Of a DNA stretch of 64,000 nucleotides, positions 1 to 8,867 are shown piece after piece. Numbering within the stretch: position 1 is the first letter of the stretch; each line of letters opens with the position of its first letter. The stretch is from Blastococcus sp. PRF04-17 (lineage in GTDB: Bacteria > Actinomycetota > Actinomycetes > Mycobacteriales > Geodermatophilaceae), in contig NZ_CP095412.1 of assembly GCF_023016265.1 (NCBI RefSeq), positions 1,426,001 through 1,490,000 of the forward strand. The letters are read 5' to 3'. The position numbers and the translations under genes are program-made. Under the pieces are notes generated by a model that did not search any database, was not told where the DNA came from, and worked only from the letters and a program-made list of their open reading frames with translations.

Positions 1-206
1 AACCATGGCGGCCGCCCCGACGCAATCCCCCGCTGTAGCGCGCCGGCCCTCTCGTCGACGTCTGCGGGACGCCCGGCGACGTGCCGCCACACCGCGTCGG
101 CGCCGAGTGCGTTGAAGAGCTCACCGGCGTCTCGCCCCGGCACCACTGGAGTGAGGACGACGGTCTGCCCGCGGAGTTCGGTGTCCGCCACCGGGGGCCA
201 GATCAT
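1..206 (-). CDS. GNAT-family N-acetyltransferase, N-terminal part (runs off left edge)
   Basis: The minus-strand frame reads MIWPPVADTELRGQTVVL and continues with a DAGELFNAL..DAVWRHVAGRPAD pattern. That is the usual start of RimJ/RimL-type GNAT acetyltransferases, which move an acetyl group from acetyl-CoA to an amine. Only about 68 residues are inside the window, so the acetyl-CoA-binding core (R/QxxGxG/A) is not visible. The ATG at 206 is used; the frame stays open upstream to a GTG at 269 that would add 21 residues (..DPRPTDVPWPT), and neither start has a convincing ribosome site. Family is fairly sure; substrate unknown. Confidence 0.6.
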   Translation of the reverse strand, partial: MIWPPVADTELRGQTVVLTPVVPGRDAGELFNALGADAVWRHVAGRPADVDERAGALQRGIASGRPPW

Positions 207-696
207 CGTCGGCCAGGGGACGTCCGTGGGACGAGGATCGGCGATGGGAGCGAAAAAGCCGGTGGCCACGACCGCAGCAGACCATGAACACTTCGTTCAC
301 TTGCACCCAGGTGACGGGCAACGTGTGCCTTGCGCCGGTCGGAGACCGGCGCAGCGCGATCGGGGACGAAGTGCGCGCACGGGTGCCGAAGGCGGACCCC
401 CTGTGGGACAACGGCGCCGGAGCCTTCGGGGCGACCGTCTCCGTAGCGGGCTCCTCCAACCAGACGGCATCGTGCCCGCGAATAGAACTGCTGAAGATGC
501 GCCATGCGGTCGACGACTGGGCAGCCGTCGCCTCGTGGGCTTGCGGCGCTGGCCGCAAGCGACCGTGTCACCAAAGCCTCGATCATCCTCGCGCCTCGCT
601 GCCTGGGCAGCGCGTGTCATCAAGGCCGGCGCACTCGGCGGCACTGAAGCCGCCTTGGGCCACCGTTGTGAACGGCGGCCCGGCTCCGGAGAATTC
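207..696. other. No supportable gene
   Basis: All six frames are open in places, but none shows a recognisable domain, a good ribosome site or consistent GC3 bias. It separates the 3' end of the nuclease-ATPase gene from the acetyltransferase. It may hold the acetyltransferase promoter or a decayed gene. Confidence 0.4.
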
Positions 697-3447
697 CTAC
701 TCCGGGATGGAGAGCTGGCTCTCACTCGGTTCCACCGGTCCTCTGCGTACATGCGTCTCAATACCGCAAGCGCGCGCCCACCCACGGATGAATTTGCCAA
801 CCGACATTGTCGTCGGGCTTGCCCAGTCCGCTCGCAAGAGCGAACGGTGGGCCTCGCCAATCTCTCGCGGGGTTGCACCAGGGTCCTCAGACAACGCCTG
901 AAACGCCTCCCGCATACCTGGCTGCTGTTCAACCACCATACGCAAGCGACTCGCGTCAATTCGCCCGTCCTCCACGAGGTTTTCGTCAACCAGGGCGATG
1001 CGCTGGCCCGCGTCAAGTTCGATGGCGCCCAACAGACTCAGGTCTCTCACGGCCGGTCGGAAGCTCCTTGAGGACGGCCTGGCCACGTTCGTCGGATCTG
1101 AAAGGTGCTTCAATAGCTGCAATGCGGGCCCGGCGTTGCTACCGGGGAATGCGCTCCTCACGCGCACAGGGACGGCGCCACTCAGCAGCTTGGCTTCCCT
1201 TCTGACGGGGCTCTCCTCGGACAACCGCGCGATGCCGTCCCGGTCCAGCGTAACCAAGCCGGCATAGTCCATCCATTGGCAGATTGATCGAGCATAGGTG
1301 AACCAACTATCACTCTTCGCCTCAACCGTCGGGAATTCGCCGGGCAGGGCCGCCGCGAACTCTGTCAGAGGAACACGCTCCGTACGGGCGAGCATCTCAG
1401 CCGCTAGCTTGTACATCTTGTGTCGCCGTAACGCTTGAGCCACTTTCCCGCGGATAGATTCCTCTCGGTCCGAGGCGCTCATCAGTTCAGGCTCTATTGA
1501 GATGGTATTGGCTTCCGCCAAGAGGACCCCGAAGAGTCGAAGCTCACGGGCGTAGTTGAAGATCACCGTGACTGAGGTGTCCATCTTCTTGGCAGCATCA
1601 GACACCGTGATAGTGCCACCTGACGCCTCGACGACGCGCAGAAGGCGGCCAGCTCCTAGAGGGGCGTAGCGAACGACATACGAATCTTCGATGGCCACTC
1701 GACCAGTGTTGAGGAAGTCGCGGAAGGTGTCCCAATAGGTGTCAATCCGGTCACCTACCTGAACGACAAGTCGTTGGTGCAGCAAGCTTGCCAGGACGGC
1801 GTTGGAGACAATCGTCTCCTCAAGGTCAACAACCGCGACCGGCGCCGCCCGTGCTATTGCACGCAAGGCTGCATCCTCTGCCGGACTCAAGCGGGCCAGA
1901 TCACTCTCGAAGAGAGACTGAACGTTGAGCGCCTCACGCGCCAGTTCGTCTTGGGTGATGCCCTTGCCGGCTTCCGTAAGCACATGGCCAGCCAGTTTCT
2001 TGAAGAGCCACGGTAGCCCTTGGGAATACTCACGAAGTCGCTGTCGCAACTCGCGATGGAGTTTGCTTTCGAGGGACTTTTCAAGTCGACGAAGCAGTGT
2101 CTCAACCTCGCGTGGGCCGAACGGTTCGAGAACAACAACCTGGGAGACATCTCGGATCTCGTCCCGGAGTCGGTACGGATGCGCCTCAGTCCAGCCCACC
2201 AGGTCAGTCTTCCAGGAGAAGCTAACAGTCAGAGGGGCCGGGATGTCACGGAGAAGGAACGCCAGGTCCCTGAATTCGCGCGTCAGGTTCGCGTCGTTGA
2301 AGACGTTCTCGAATTGATCGAAGGCAAGAAGCAATGGCCTGACATCAGCTGACCATTGCGCATGTCGCAGTGTCTCCACCAAGCTTCGTAGGCTACTCAT
2401 GGCGGCATCATCGGGCAATGTAAGACACCCGTGGCCGACGGCCCGGCGGATGATCAGATCCAATGCGGCGGAGACGAAGTCCGGAGATTCTGCAGTTCTC
2501 GCGTCCACGACGACTGCAACACCACCGGAGCGTTCGACTTCTTGCTGCAGGCGCAGCATGAGCGAACTCTTGCCCCATCCGGACTTGGCATTGATGACAA
2601 CTGAGCCGGCGCGCTGTCGGTCCGCTATGGTTTTGAACACGTCTTCGACGACAAGCTTTCGGCCGACGAAGAATGCAGGAGCGGCTGGAAGCTGATACTC
2701 GAAGTCAGAGCTGCTGCCTTGTACTTCCACAATGCTAGGCGCGGCGGGGATCCTGAGCGGAACGGACGGAACGCCCTCCTCGAGTCGAGCAACCGGCAGC
2801 CCCATAGCAAGGTGCTGCTCCACGAGGGTCAAGATTGGAGTTGGCACGGGAGTCTCTCGGGACCAAACAACCCACCGGCTTGCGCGCCGAGAGTCGGGAT
2901 CGAGCTCGCATGCTGCCATGGCCAGACCGTGCTCGGTGATGAGGACGGTAGGGTCCGATTTCAGTTGGGGACCGACATCCCAGGCCGGCAACAGGTGTGC
3001 ATCCTCAAGTAGGGAGCATACGTCAACCGAGCCGATGTACCGGAAGCCCGGAAACTTCCTCTGCGCATCCTCGGCCTGTTCGCGTGCTGACTGAGTTAGT
3101 CGAGGTAGTCCTACAAACAGACCATTCAGATGACCGTCGTCAACTCGCGCCAAGGCGAACTTTCCAAGAAAGGAAGTCAGCATCGGTGCGCCGACGTTTG
3201 ATGCGTAGGCCTTGCACTCGGCGATCAGCCTCTGACCGGTGACCCTGTGTCTAGCCTGTACATCTAGCTCAATGCCGTCGCTTGTGATGTTGAGGTTTTC
3301 CATTCGCGGCTTCTCGTACCCTTGGGTACTGAGCAGTTGGGCCACGAACTTCTCGAAAAGATGCCCCCGCTTATTCGATATAGCGGCAGCGGACTCGCCT
3401 TCGGCGAGGACCGCCACCGCAGTCGTCTCAATCGAGATCTGACGCAC
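697..3447 (-). CDS. Restriction-endonuclease-like / STAND ATPase fusion protein, putative defence protein
   Basis: 916 aa. Residues about 25-150 look like an Mrr-type PD-(D/E)xK nuclease: a helix with E32, the GIELDV stretch with D62, then AECK with E77 and K79. Residues about 255-560 form a P-loop ATPase of the STAND/AAA+ type: FVGR at 260-263, Walker A AKSGWGKSS at 287-295 and Walker B LLLAFDQFE at 372-380. The remaining C-terminal part is helical with no clear domain and may be the sensor. The GTG start is fixed by an in-frame stop directly upstream and has a G-rich ribosome site. Known Avs-type proteins join a nuclease to a STAND core and C-terminal sensor; phage sensing here is inference. 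It lies in an island with a TIR protein. Confidence 0.75.
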   Translation of the reverse strand: MRQISIETTAVAVLAEGESAAAISNKRGHLFEKFVAQLLSTQGYEKPRMENLNITSDGIELDVQARHRVTGQRLIAECKAYASNVGAPMLTSFLGKFALARVDDGHLNGLFVGLPRLTQSAREQAEDAQRKFPGFRYIGSVDVCSLLEDAHLLPAWDVGPQLKSDPTVLITEHGLAMAACELDPDSRRASRWVVWSRETPVPTPILTLVEQHLAMGLPVARLEEGVPSVPLRIPAAPSIVEVQGSSSDFEYQLPAAPAFFVGRKLVVEDVFKTIADRQRAGSVVINAKSGWGKSSLMLRLQQEVERSGGVAVVVDARTAESPDFVSAALDLIIRRAVGHGCLTLPDDAAMSSLRSLVETLRHAQWSADVRPLLLAFDQFENVFNDANLTREFRDLAFLLRDIPAPLTVSFSWKTDLVGWTEAHPYRLRDEIRDVSQVVVLEPFGPREVETLLRRLEKSLESKLHRELRQRLREYSQGLPWLFKKLAGHVLTEAGKGITQDELAREALNVQSLFESDLARLSPAEDAALRAIARAAPVAVVDLEETIVSNAVLASLLHQRLVVQVGDRIDTYWDTFRDFLNTGRVAIEDSYVVRYAPLGAGRLLRVVEASGGTITVSDAAKKMDTSVTVIFNYARELRLFGVLLAEANTISIEPELMSASDREESIRGKVAQALRRHKMYKLAAEMLARTERVPLTEFAAALPGEFPTVEAKSDSWFTYARSICQWMDYAGLVTLDRDGIARLSEESPVRREAKLLSGAVPVRVRSAFPGSNAGPALQLLKHLSDPTNVARPSSRSFRPAVRDLSLLGAIELDAGQRIALVDENLVEDGRIDASRLRMVVEQQPGMREAFQALSEDPGATPREIGEAHRSLLRADWASPTTMSVGKFIRGWARACGIETHVRRGPVEPSESQLSIPE

Positions 3448-3798
3448 TCAAGCCCCCATCTCCCGAGTCTCCCAATGTCGGCCCGGTGCCGATCTCGACC
3501 CAGCTTTCGCTGGGAGTCAGCGTAGGAGAGCACTCCGACACTTTGCTCCCGACGCGCGAGTCGCTGTCACCGCTCCTGAAGCGTCGGGGGAGTTCCCAGG
3601 CGTCGGGCGGCGAGCGGCAAGCGGCGAGTTCGTCGGCGGACGCGCTGGCGTCTCGAAGCTGCAAGTGGGGATCCCCTTGTGCGCGTCCCGCGCGGCGATC
3701 GCGCTGCGGCTCCGTACGGCCTGCGACGACGCCGGGTCTCACCGTTGTCGAGCAAGATGTGCAAGCAGCCTGAGAAACTCAACGGGAGGGGCCCCCAA
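3448..3798. other. No supportable gene
   Basis: Intergenic stretch upstream of the nuclease-ATPase gene and downstream of the broken membrane-anchored gene. It should contain the promoter of the former. No ORF with domain content, no strong hairpin and no repeats were seen. Confidence 0.4.
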
Positions 3799-4503
3799 CT
3801 ACGGTCGGAATTCGCCGGTGAGAACCACCTCGCCATTATCGTTGGCGTAGGTCCGATTCAACCCTGTGCCGAACAGGCGGACACGGAGCCTTTCCGCCAC
3901 GTTTACGGTGACGGAGTGGGCCTGCCCCAATGCGACGTCCCCCTCCCACAGCAATTCCTCCGTGGTTGGATCGGTCAAACTGACATGGAACTCGGCGTCG
4001 GAGTCGCTCTCGTCCTCCAGCCCTATCGTGACCACAAGTTCCGTATAGCCGGGGGCACGCCGATGTCATGGCTGTCCCCAGGGAAAGCCGTTCCGTCGAC
4101 CAGTCGCAGCCCGATCCCACTCAGGTACTGTTGGTTATTGACTTTAAAGGGGGCTGCCCGACGGATCCGAACTCGTAGCTGCTTTCAACGACGTCGTCGG
4201 GATTTACTGCCCGAGAGCGCAGCGTCGTCGTCGGCGTTGTCGTCGTCGGCGTTGTCGTCGTCGGGGAATTTTTGCGGAGGAAGATTCGGGCGCCTTTGAC
4301 TCGCTTTGGCTAGCCTGTGCCGACGTGCTCGTATCCGCTGGGTCGCCAGATTCCTGAGACCCACTGCTGCCGAAGAGGACGCCGATGAGCGCCAATACAG
4401 CTGCAACCGTAAGGCCACCTATGACCTGATGATTAGTTGACTCCGCGAGCCATCGCCAGACCCCTGAGCGAGATGGTGGAGTCGTTCCCGGCCCATGCGT
4501 CAT
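3799..4503 (-). pseudogene. Broken membrane-anchored protein with NPCBM-like C-terminal domain (several frameshifts)
   Basis: Joining three minus-strand frames gives one coherent protein. It has a cytoplasmic start (MTHGPGTTPPSRSGVW), one transmembrane helix (VIGGLTVAAVLALIGVLFG, about residues 24-42), a Ser/Gln-rich linker, an acidic DDDNADDDNADDD repeat built from 15-bp units near 4220-4262, and a C-terminal beta domain (..LVDGTAFPGDSHDIGV..YTELVVTIGLEDES) like NPCBM sugar-binding modules. Frameshifts lie near 4262 (CCCC), 4205 (AAA), 4130 and 4050 (CCCCC), all at or near short runs, so base-calling error is as likely as decay. The start at 4503 has an AAGGGGG ribosome site. Domain assignment is tentative. 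Confidence 0.5.
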
Positions 4504-5045
4504 CCAGCCCCCTTGCCGCGTGCGGACCCTAGCGTCCAGCAACCACCCGTGCTACCCGTCTTTCCTCGCGGTGTGACGGGACAGCACTCGGGACCGGGGC
4601 CGGAGGGCGAGCAGGCGTGGCAGCCCCGTCCTCGCCAGTCGGCGCGGCGGGGGCATCGGCACTCCAAGCGAGCCCGGCGAGCCCCGCCCCCCTCGCGGGG
4701 AGACGGGCTCTTGATCATCGGAAAGGTGAAGGTCATCCCCGGGCACCCCGGCGGCGTAGTACCTCGGCGTTGACGGCGTCCACCTGAGTCCCCTCACGGC
4801 CTGGTAGCAGGTATCCATCGCCGGCCGATCTGCGAGAAGGGCACCGCTGCAAGAGCCGCGTGCTCGATCCGCAAGACGATCCCCTGCGAGACGCCGGCGG
4901 CCAACTCTGTAGACCGCTCGGACGTCACCGCGGCAGGTTGGCCTGCGGGACACTCGCGGCTGCGGTCCGGGCCGGCCGGTGCTCGGGACTCCGACAGCTC
5001 ACGCAAGCACCAGCCGGGTGATGATGGAGGCATGGTGGGGAACCT
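4504..5045. other. No supportable gene between divergent broken genes
   Basis: Lies between the divergent starts at 4503 (-) and 5046 (+), so it must hold both promoters. A minus-strand frame at 4794-4940 (..TELAAGVSQGIVLRIEHAA..) looks protein-like but belongs to no family I recognise and has no start or partner; it could be a gene remnant. Confidence 0.4.
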
Positions 5046-5962
5046 GTGAGTAGCGGCGGTGACGGTCAGTCCCAAGACGCTTCCTCGATGGCCGTCGACG
5101 TTGTCGCCGCTGCCGCCACTACCGGTGTCGGGGCCCTCCTCGGAGGCACGCCCGGCGCCATGGCCGGTGCGGCGATGGAGCCGCTGCTCGCACGGGCATT
5201 GCAGCGCGCTGGAGCCGAGATCGGGATCTGGCGGCGCCAGTCCGCAGCCAAGGTCCTCGACGATGCGTCGCGTCGGTTGGGTCGCAGTCCCGATGACGTG
5301 GTCGAGCTAGCAACCCGGTCGCCTCAGTCGGCGCAGTTGCTGGCTGAGGCGCTTTCGCTGCGGCGCGCACAATCAATGAGCAAAAGATCCGCGCTCTCGC
5401 CCGGGCATTGGCGAACGGGCTGCGCGACGATGAGGCGCGGCCAGACGAGGAGCAGCTCGTCGTTGCAGCTCTCGGCGAGGTCGAGGCTCCGCACATCAAA
5501 GTCCTCACTCACCTTGGACCCGAGCGGGCACGCACTCGTACGCAGGCGACCGCTCTTCGCAGCCGCACTACGACCACTCGCGGACGGCGTCCAGCTTCCT
5601 TGGCTGAGGAGTGCCGGCTCAGCCGGGCAACGATTCGAGCCGTGCTCTCGGTCTTAGAGCGGGCCGGGATGGCTGCCGCTGATGATGGCTCGGAGACCAT
5701 TCGGATCGATAAATTGGTCATCGAGATGCAGGAGGAGGTGAACAAAATTACCGACCTGCTGCTCAATCCGCCCAAGAACGGCAAGATTCCGAGCAGCAAG
5801 AAGCCGCATCAACTGAAGCGGCCTGGGTCGCCGGCAACTGCTGGTTGGGTGATCACGCCGTTTGGGCAGCTCTGCTTGGAGTATCTCGAGGACGTCGACG
5901 TCACCATTGCGGCGAGCGACGCGCTCGAGGAAGGAGAGGACCAGCCCCTCGCTGACGACTAG
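5046..5962 (+). pseudogene. Hypothetical protein with C-terminal helix-turn-helix, one frameshift
   Basis: About 305 aa if one base is restored near 5360-5370. The first frame gives a Gly/Ala-rich N-terminus (VGALLGGTPGAMAGAAMEPL, membrane-active or amphipathic in character) and a helical region to about residue 105. The second frame continues with INEQKIRALARALANGLRDD, an HTH-like segment (LAEECRLSRATIRAVLSVLE) and an acidic tail. GTG start at 5046 with a GTGGGG ribosome site. I do not recognise the family. The HTH suggests nucleic-acid binding; the Gly-rich stretch recalls small abortive-infection proteins, but that is speculation. Confidence 0.5.
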
Positions 5963-6047
5963 CGTGGGTGCTGCGTCCATAGCCGCTGGATCAGCGCCTG
6001 GCCAGGTGGTGCCCCGTAACCATCGAGTAACGGGAACGGTCGCCGAG

Positions 6048-6397
6048 TCAGCGATGACTGAGCACGTTGACCACATGACCGTCGGGGTCGCGCAGGAAAA
6101 AGCGGCGAACGCCCCACGGCTCGTCGGTGAGGGGATGCACGATTTCAGCCCCTTCCCGCACGGCTGCCGCGTAGGCGGCGTCCATGTCGTCGACCCGAAG
6201 TGAGACATTCGGGACCACTGGCGCGGTCTCATCATGAGTCATCAGGCTGATTTGCACACCGGGCCGGTTCGGTCTGCCAGGGTGACGATCCAGCCGTGGT
6301 CCATCACCGGCTCGAGGCCGAAGACTCGCCCGTAGAAAGCCTTGGTGTCCTCCGGTGACCGGCTGGAGAAGTCCGGGACCACTCGCTCAACGCTCAC
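6048..6397 (-). pseudogene. VOC (glyoxalase/bleomycin-resistance) superfamily protein, one frameshift
   Basis: Two overlapping minus-strand frames make one compact VOC protein of about 115 aa: SVERVVPDFSSRSPEDTKAFYGRVFGL, then after the shift ISLMTHD..VSLRVDDMDAAYAAA..GVRRFFLRDPDGHVVNVLSH. This is the paired beta-alpha-beta-beta-beta fold, ending in the conserved DPDGH/N motif with its metal ligand region. The frameshift is at about 6254-6258 (GTGTGC). The GTG at 6397 has a GGAAG ribosome site. Members bind or modify small molecules, and the substrate is unknown. It may be intact in the organism. Confidence 0.6.
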
Positions 6398-6545
6398 GCC
6401 GATAAGACTTCCACAGCCACGGCCGGGCTCAGCCCACCCGCCAGCTTCCTGCTGGGGGATGGTCAACTGCAGTGCATGAGATGCACATGGATGGAGGACA
6501 TCGACGAGGAGGCGTGATTCGACCAGCTAGCCCACTATTCGGCCG

Positions 6546-7376
6546 CTATTGCTCCTCTTCGTCCTCGAAGGGGTCCGCGAAACGTATCTCGACCTGCCGA
6601 TGCGCGACCAGATTCGACATTTCCTTGAGGACGTGTTGCGCGCGATTCGCCTTGCGTCGGTCCTTCACCGTGATCACGTAACCGCCCGTGGCCTTGCGCT
6701 CGATACGCGCGCCGGAGCCGATCGCGTTCCCGATCGTTTCCATGAATTCGATCTCACTAGGAGAGGTGAGAACGACGGCCGGCCCTCCCGTCGGGATGGG
6801 AATCCTCGGTCGGTGGACGGTCTGGCTGGTGTTTCGGACCAGCTCGAGGATCTCCTCCAGCAACTCACGGTCCTTGCGGTGAGGCGCCTCCGGTTGATCC
6901 GGCGCGCTGACCGCGTTGAGCGCGTCCTGGAGTTGTGGCCAGAGTCCCTTGAAGACGGCAGCGAGCGCCTGGTCCGGACGCGCACGGTCCAGTGTCCCGT
7001 TGATCGACTCGACGACGTTCCGGATGCCGGCCTCGTCGGCCGACTTCATGTGGAACTGGTTGAGCGGGGACGTCACGTCAGACGGGGACAGCCGCCACAA
7101 GAGCGGGACGACCCGCGCCGTCTCGACTGCCTTGCTCAGCGCCCCAGCCTCGAACAGAAGCCACGGTGCCTGCAGGTTGCTCGGCGTCAGGCACAGGATC
7201 CCGAAGTCGCTGCCCTCCAGCTCACCGGAAATGACTGAGCTCCAGCGGACGCCCGCTTCGTTGTCCCGGACCGACATGTACGGCTCGACCGACTCAAACA
7301 ACGCCGGAAGCCAGTCCCGCAGGGCCTCCGCGATCTGCCTGCTTTCCTCGCCAGACCAACTGATGAAGACCTTCAC
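6546..7376 (-). CDS. TIR-domain protein (putative NADase / immune effector)
   Basis: 276 aa. It opens with VKVFISWSGEESRQIAEAL, the first beta strand and helix of a TIR domain. The box ILCLTPSNLQAPWLLFEAGAL at residues 60-80 follows, where E76 is at the position of the catalytic glutamate of bacterial TIR NADases. After residue about 150 there is a helical linker, then a small alpha/beta domain (..GNAIGSGARIERKATGGYVITV..) and an acidic end. Start GTG at 7376, because the TIR fold begins immediately there. Bacterial TIR proteins of this type cleave NAD+ or make signalling cyclic nucleotides in anti-phage systems. Here it stands alone, and its trigger is unknown. Confidence 0.8.
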   Translation of the reverse strand: MKVFISWSGEESRQIAEALRDWLPALFESVEPYMSVRDNEAGVRWSSVISGELEGSDFGILCLTPSNLQAPWLLFEAGALSKAVETARVVPLLWRLSPSDVTSPLNQFHMKSADEAGIRNVVESINGTLDRARPDQALAAVFKGLWPQLQDALNAVSAPDQPEAPHRKDRELLEEILELVRNTSQTVHRPRIPIPTGGPAVVLTSPSEIEFMETIGNAIGSGARIERKATGGYVITVKDRRKANRAQHVLKEMSNLVAHRQVEIRFADPFEDEEEQ

Positions 7377-7875
7377 GTCTCGTAGCCTACGGTCGGGGGG
7401 CGCCCTTCCATCTCGCGCTCGGCGGCGCGAGCCCGCGTGCGGAGGAGGGGGTGTTGCAGACGCGTGCACCCCGTCCCCCCACGGATCCTTCGTCGGGACG
7501 ACGGTCCCCTTGGAGTGAGCTTCCGGCCCACGGGACCACCCACTGACAGACCTTCGCCGTCCACACTCCCCTGCGCTTCCCACAACCCGCCCGGTCCGGC
7601 TGGCGCGGGTCGAGGGAAGGGTCGGCCGGAGGCCGATCCCGAAGGGACGCGAAGCGCCCTTCCCGCGACCGAGGCAGCTGGCACGCTGATCGGGTGGGAC
7701 GCGCGTCGCCGATGCCGCGGGCGTGCCGACGTGGGAGCCGGATCCTCGCGCATGCCCGGGCTCCGGTCTTTCGCCGGTCGTCCAGAATGCTGCTCGTGCA
7801 GCAGCTGAGAGAGCCGATCCCGCCTGGAGCCTGGCATCATAGAGGTGAAGTCGAGCGGGCCCGCCTGGCAGCCGG
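7377..7875. other. No supportable gene between divergent TIR and DUF3800-like genes
   Basis: Very GC-rich with long open frames on both strands, but all translations are Arg/Pro/Gly-rich and without domains. It must contain the promoters of the genes starting at 7376 (-) and 7876 (+). Confidence 0.4.
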
Positions 7876-8409
7876 TTGACCGCCCAGGCATTCGTCGATG
7901 AGTCGGCTCGTGGGTCCAACTACCACGTGTGCGTCGCCGTCGTCGCGGACGGAGACGTAGACGGGCTACGCCGGCTCGTTCGGTCGTTCTGCCTGCCCGG
8001 GCAGCGGCGGTGGCACTTCGTGACCGAGCGCGACAGCCGCCGCCGGCAGATTCTCGACGCAGTTGTAGGCAGCGGTCAGCTGTCAGCGCTGGCCTTCTAC
8101 GGCAAGGGCCGCGACACGGACGTCCGCGCCGAGAGCTTTCGTCGCATGGTCAGCCCACTTCTCGACCGCGGAGTGCAGCGACTGATCATCGAGTCGCGCC
8201 AAGGGCGCGATCAGCGCGACCGCCAGGTGCTCATCGAGGAACTCCGCCGCCTCGCTCGACCCCAACCGTTTCGCTACGTGCACCTGCCGCCGCACGGCGA
8301 CCCGCTTCTGTGGGTCGCCGACGCCTTGGCCTGGAGTCATTCCGCCGGAGGCACCTGGCGAGCGCGCATCGCGGACATCACCGCGGCCGAGGACGTCTCG
8401 CCGCCGTAG
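7876..8409 (+). CDS. DUF3800-like (RNase H-fold) hypothetical protein
   Basis: 177 aa. It starts AFVDES, the conserved acidic first strand of DUF3800-type proteins, which are predicted RNase H-fold nucleases often found beside mobile elements and defence genes. A second acidic position is visible in LLWVADALAW near residue 155. TTG at 7876 is the only usable start between an in-frame TGA at 7846 and the VDES motif; there is no strong ribosome site. It lies 200-350 bases before the island end. Function inferred only from the weak family match. Confidence 0.55.
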   Translation: MTAQAFVDESARGSNYHVCVAVVADGDVDGLRRLVRSFCLPGQRRWHFVTERDSRRRQILDAVVGSGQLSALAFYGKGRDTDVRAESFRRMVSPLLDRGVQRLIIESRQGRDQRDRQVLIEELRRLARPQPFRYVHLPPHGDPLLWVADALAWSHSAGGTWRARIADITAAEDVSPP

Positions 8410-8605
8410 ACAGCGCGAAGCCCGGCCGCTCACCGTCCGGAGAGGAGCCGGGCCCACTTCCTGACGCTCAGCGCGACAGGCAAGGCTCAGTGTAGGCGTC
8501 CCCCACACAGGCGCCAAGCCCCGCAGGCAGCACACCGCCGGGGCGGCCCGACCGCTCCTGCCGGGATGCGTGAATCACGATACCCCTACCTCGTATACGT
8601 ATCCG

Positions 8606-8638
8606 CGGTGCCCACACGGTGCCCACACGGTGCCCACA
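8606..8638. repeat. Three tandem 11-bp repeats CGGTGCCCACA
   Basis: Copies at 8606-8616, 8617-8627 and 8628-8638 are identical. They sit about 110 bp from a tRNA 3' fragment. Short tandem direct repeats beside a tRNA att site are typical of arm-type integrase binding sites; that role is inferred. Confidence 0.7.
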
Positions 8639-8744
8639 AAACGGCCGTTTCGGACCATCGACGGCCATCACCCGCCAACAAGGAAACCGCACGTCAGAAG
8701 GCAAATCACCGATGATCATGCAGGTCGGCGAAGGGCCCTGAGAT

Positions 8745-8791
8745 ACCTCATAATCCCTGGGTCGTGGGTTCGAGCCCCACCCGCCCCACCA
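8745..8791 (+). other. 3' fragment of a CAU-anticodon tRNA (attachment-site scar)
   Basis: Reads from the anticodon loop (CTCATAAT) through the T arm (GGGTTCGAGCCCC) to acceptor CCGCCCC, discriminator A and CCA. The 5' half (it should begin GGGGCGG) is absent upstream, so this is not a working gene. The anticodon CAU fits tRNA-Met or tRNA-Ile2. A lone tRNA 3' end is what remains at the distal end of an element integrated into a tRNA gene. The intact gene would then be left of the window. Confidence 0.75.
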
Positions 8792-8867
8792 GCGGCGAAC
8801 CCATCGTCGGCGACAGGGATCGTCCGCCGACGGGTGATCTGTCCGTGGGCGCCCCTAGGCTCGCGCC

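Noticed and set aside
697-1071. Plus-strand frame overlapping the 3' end of the nuclease-STAND gene (112-1071)
   Set aside because: No ribosome site or domain, and it lies opposite a well-supported gene.
4220-4262. CRISPR-like short repeat
   Set aside because: The 15-bp units are contiguous, without spacers, and encode an acidic DDDNA repeat.
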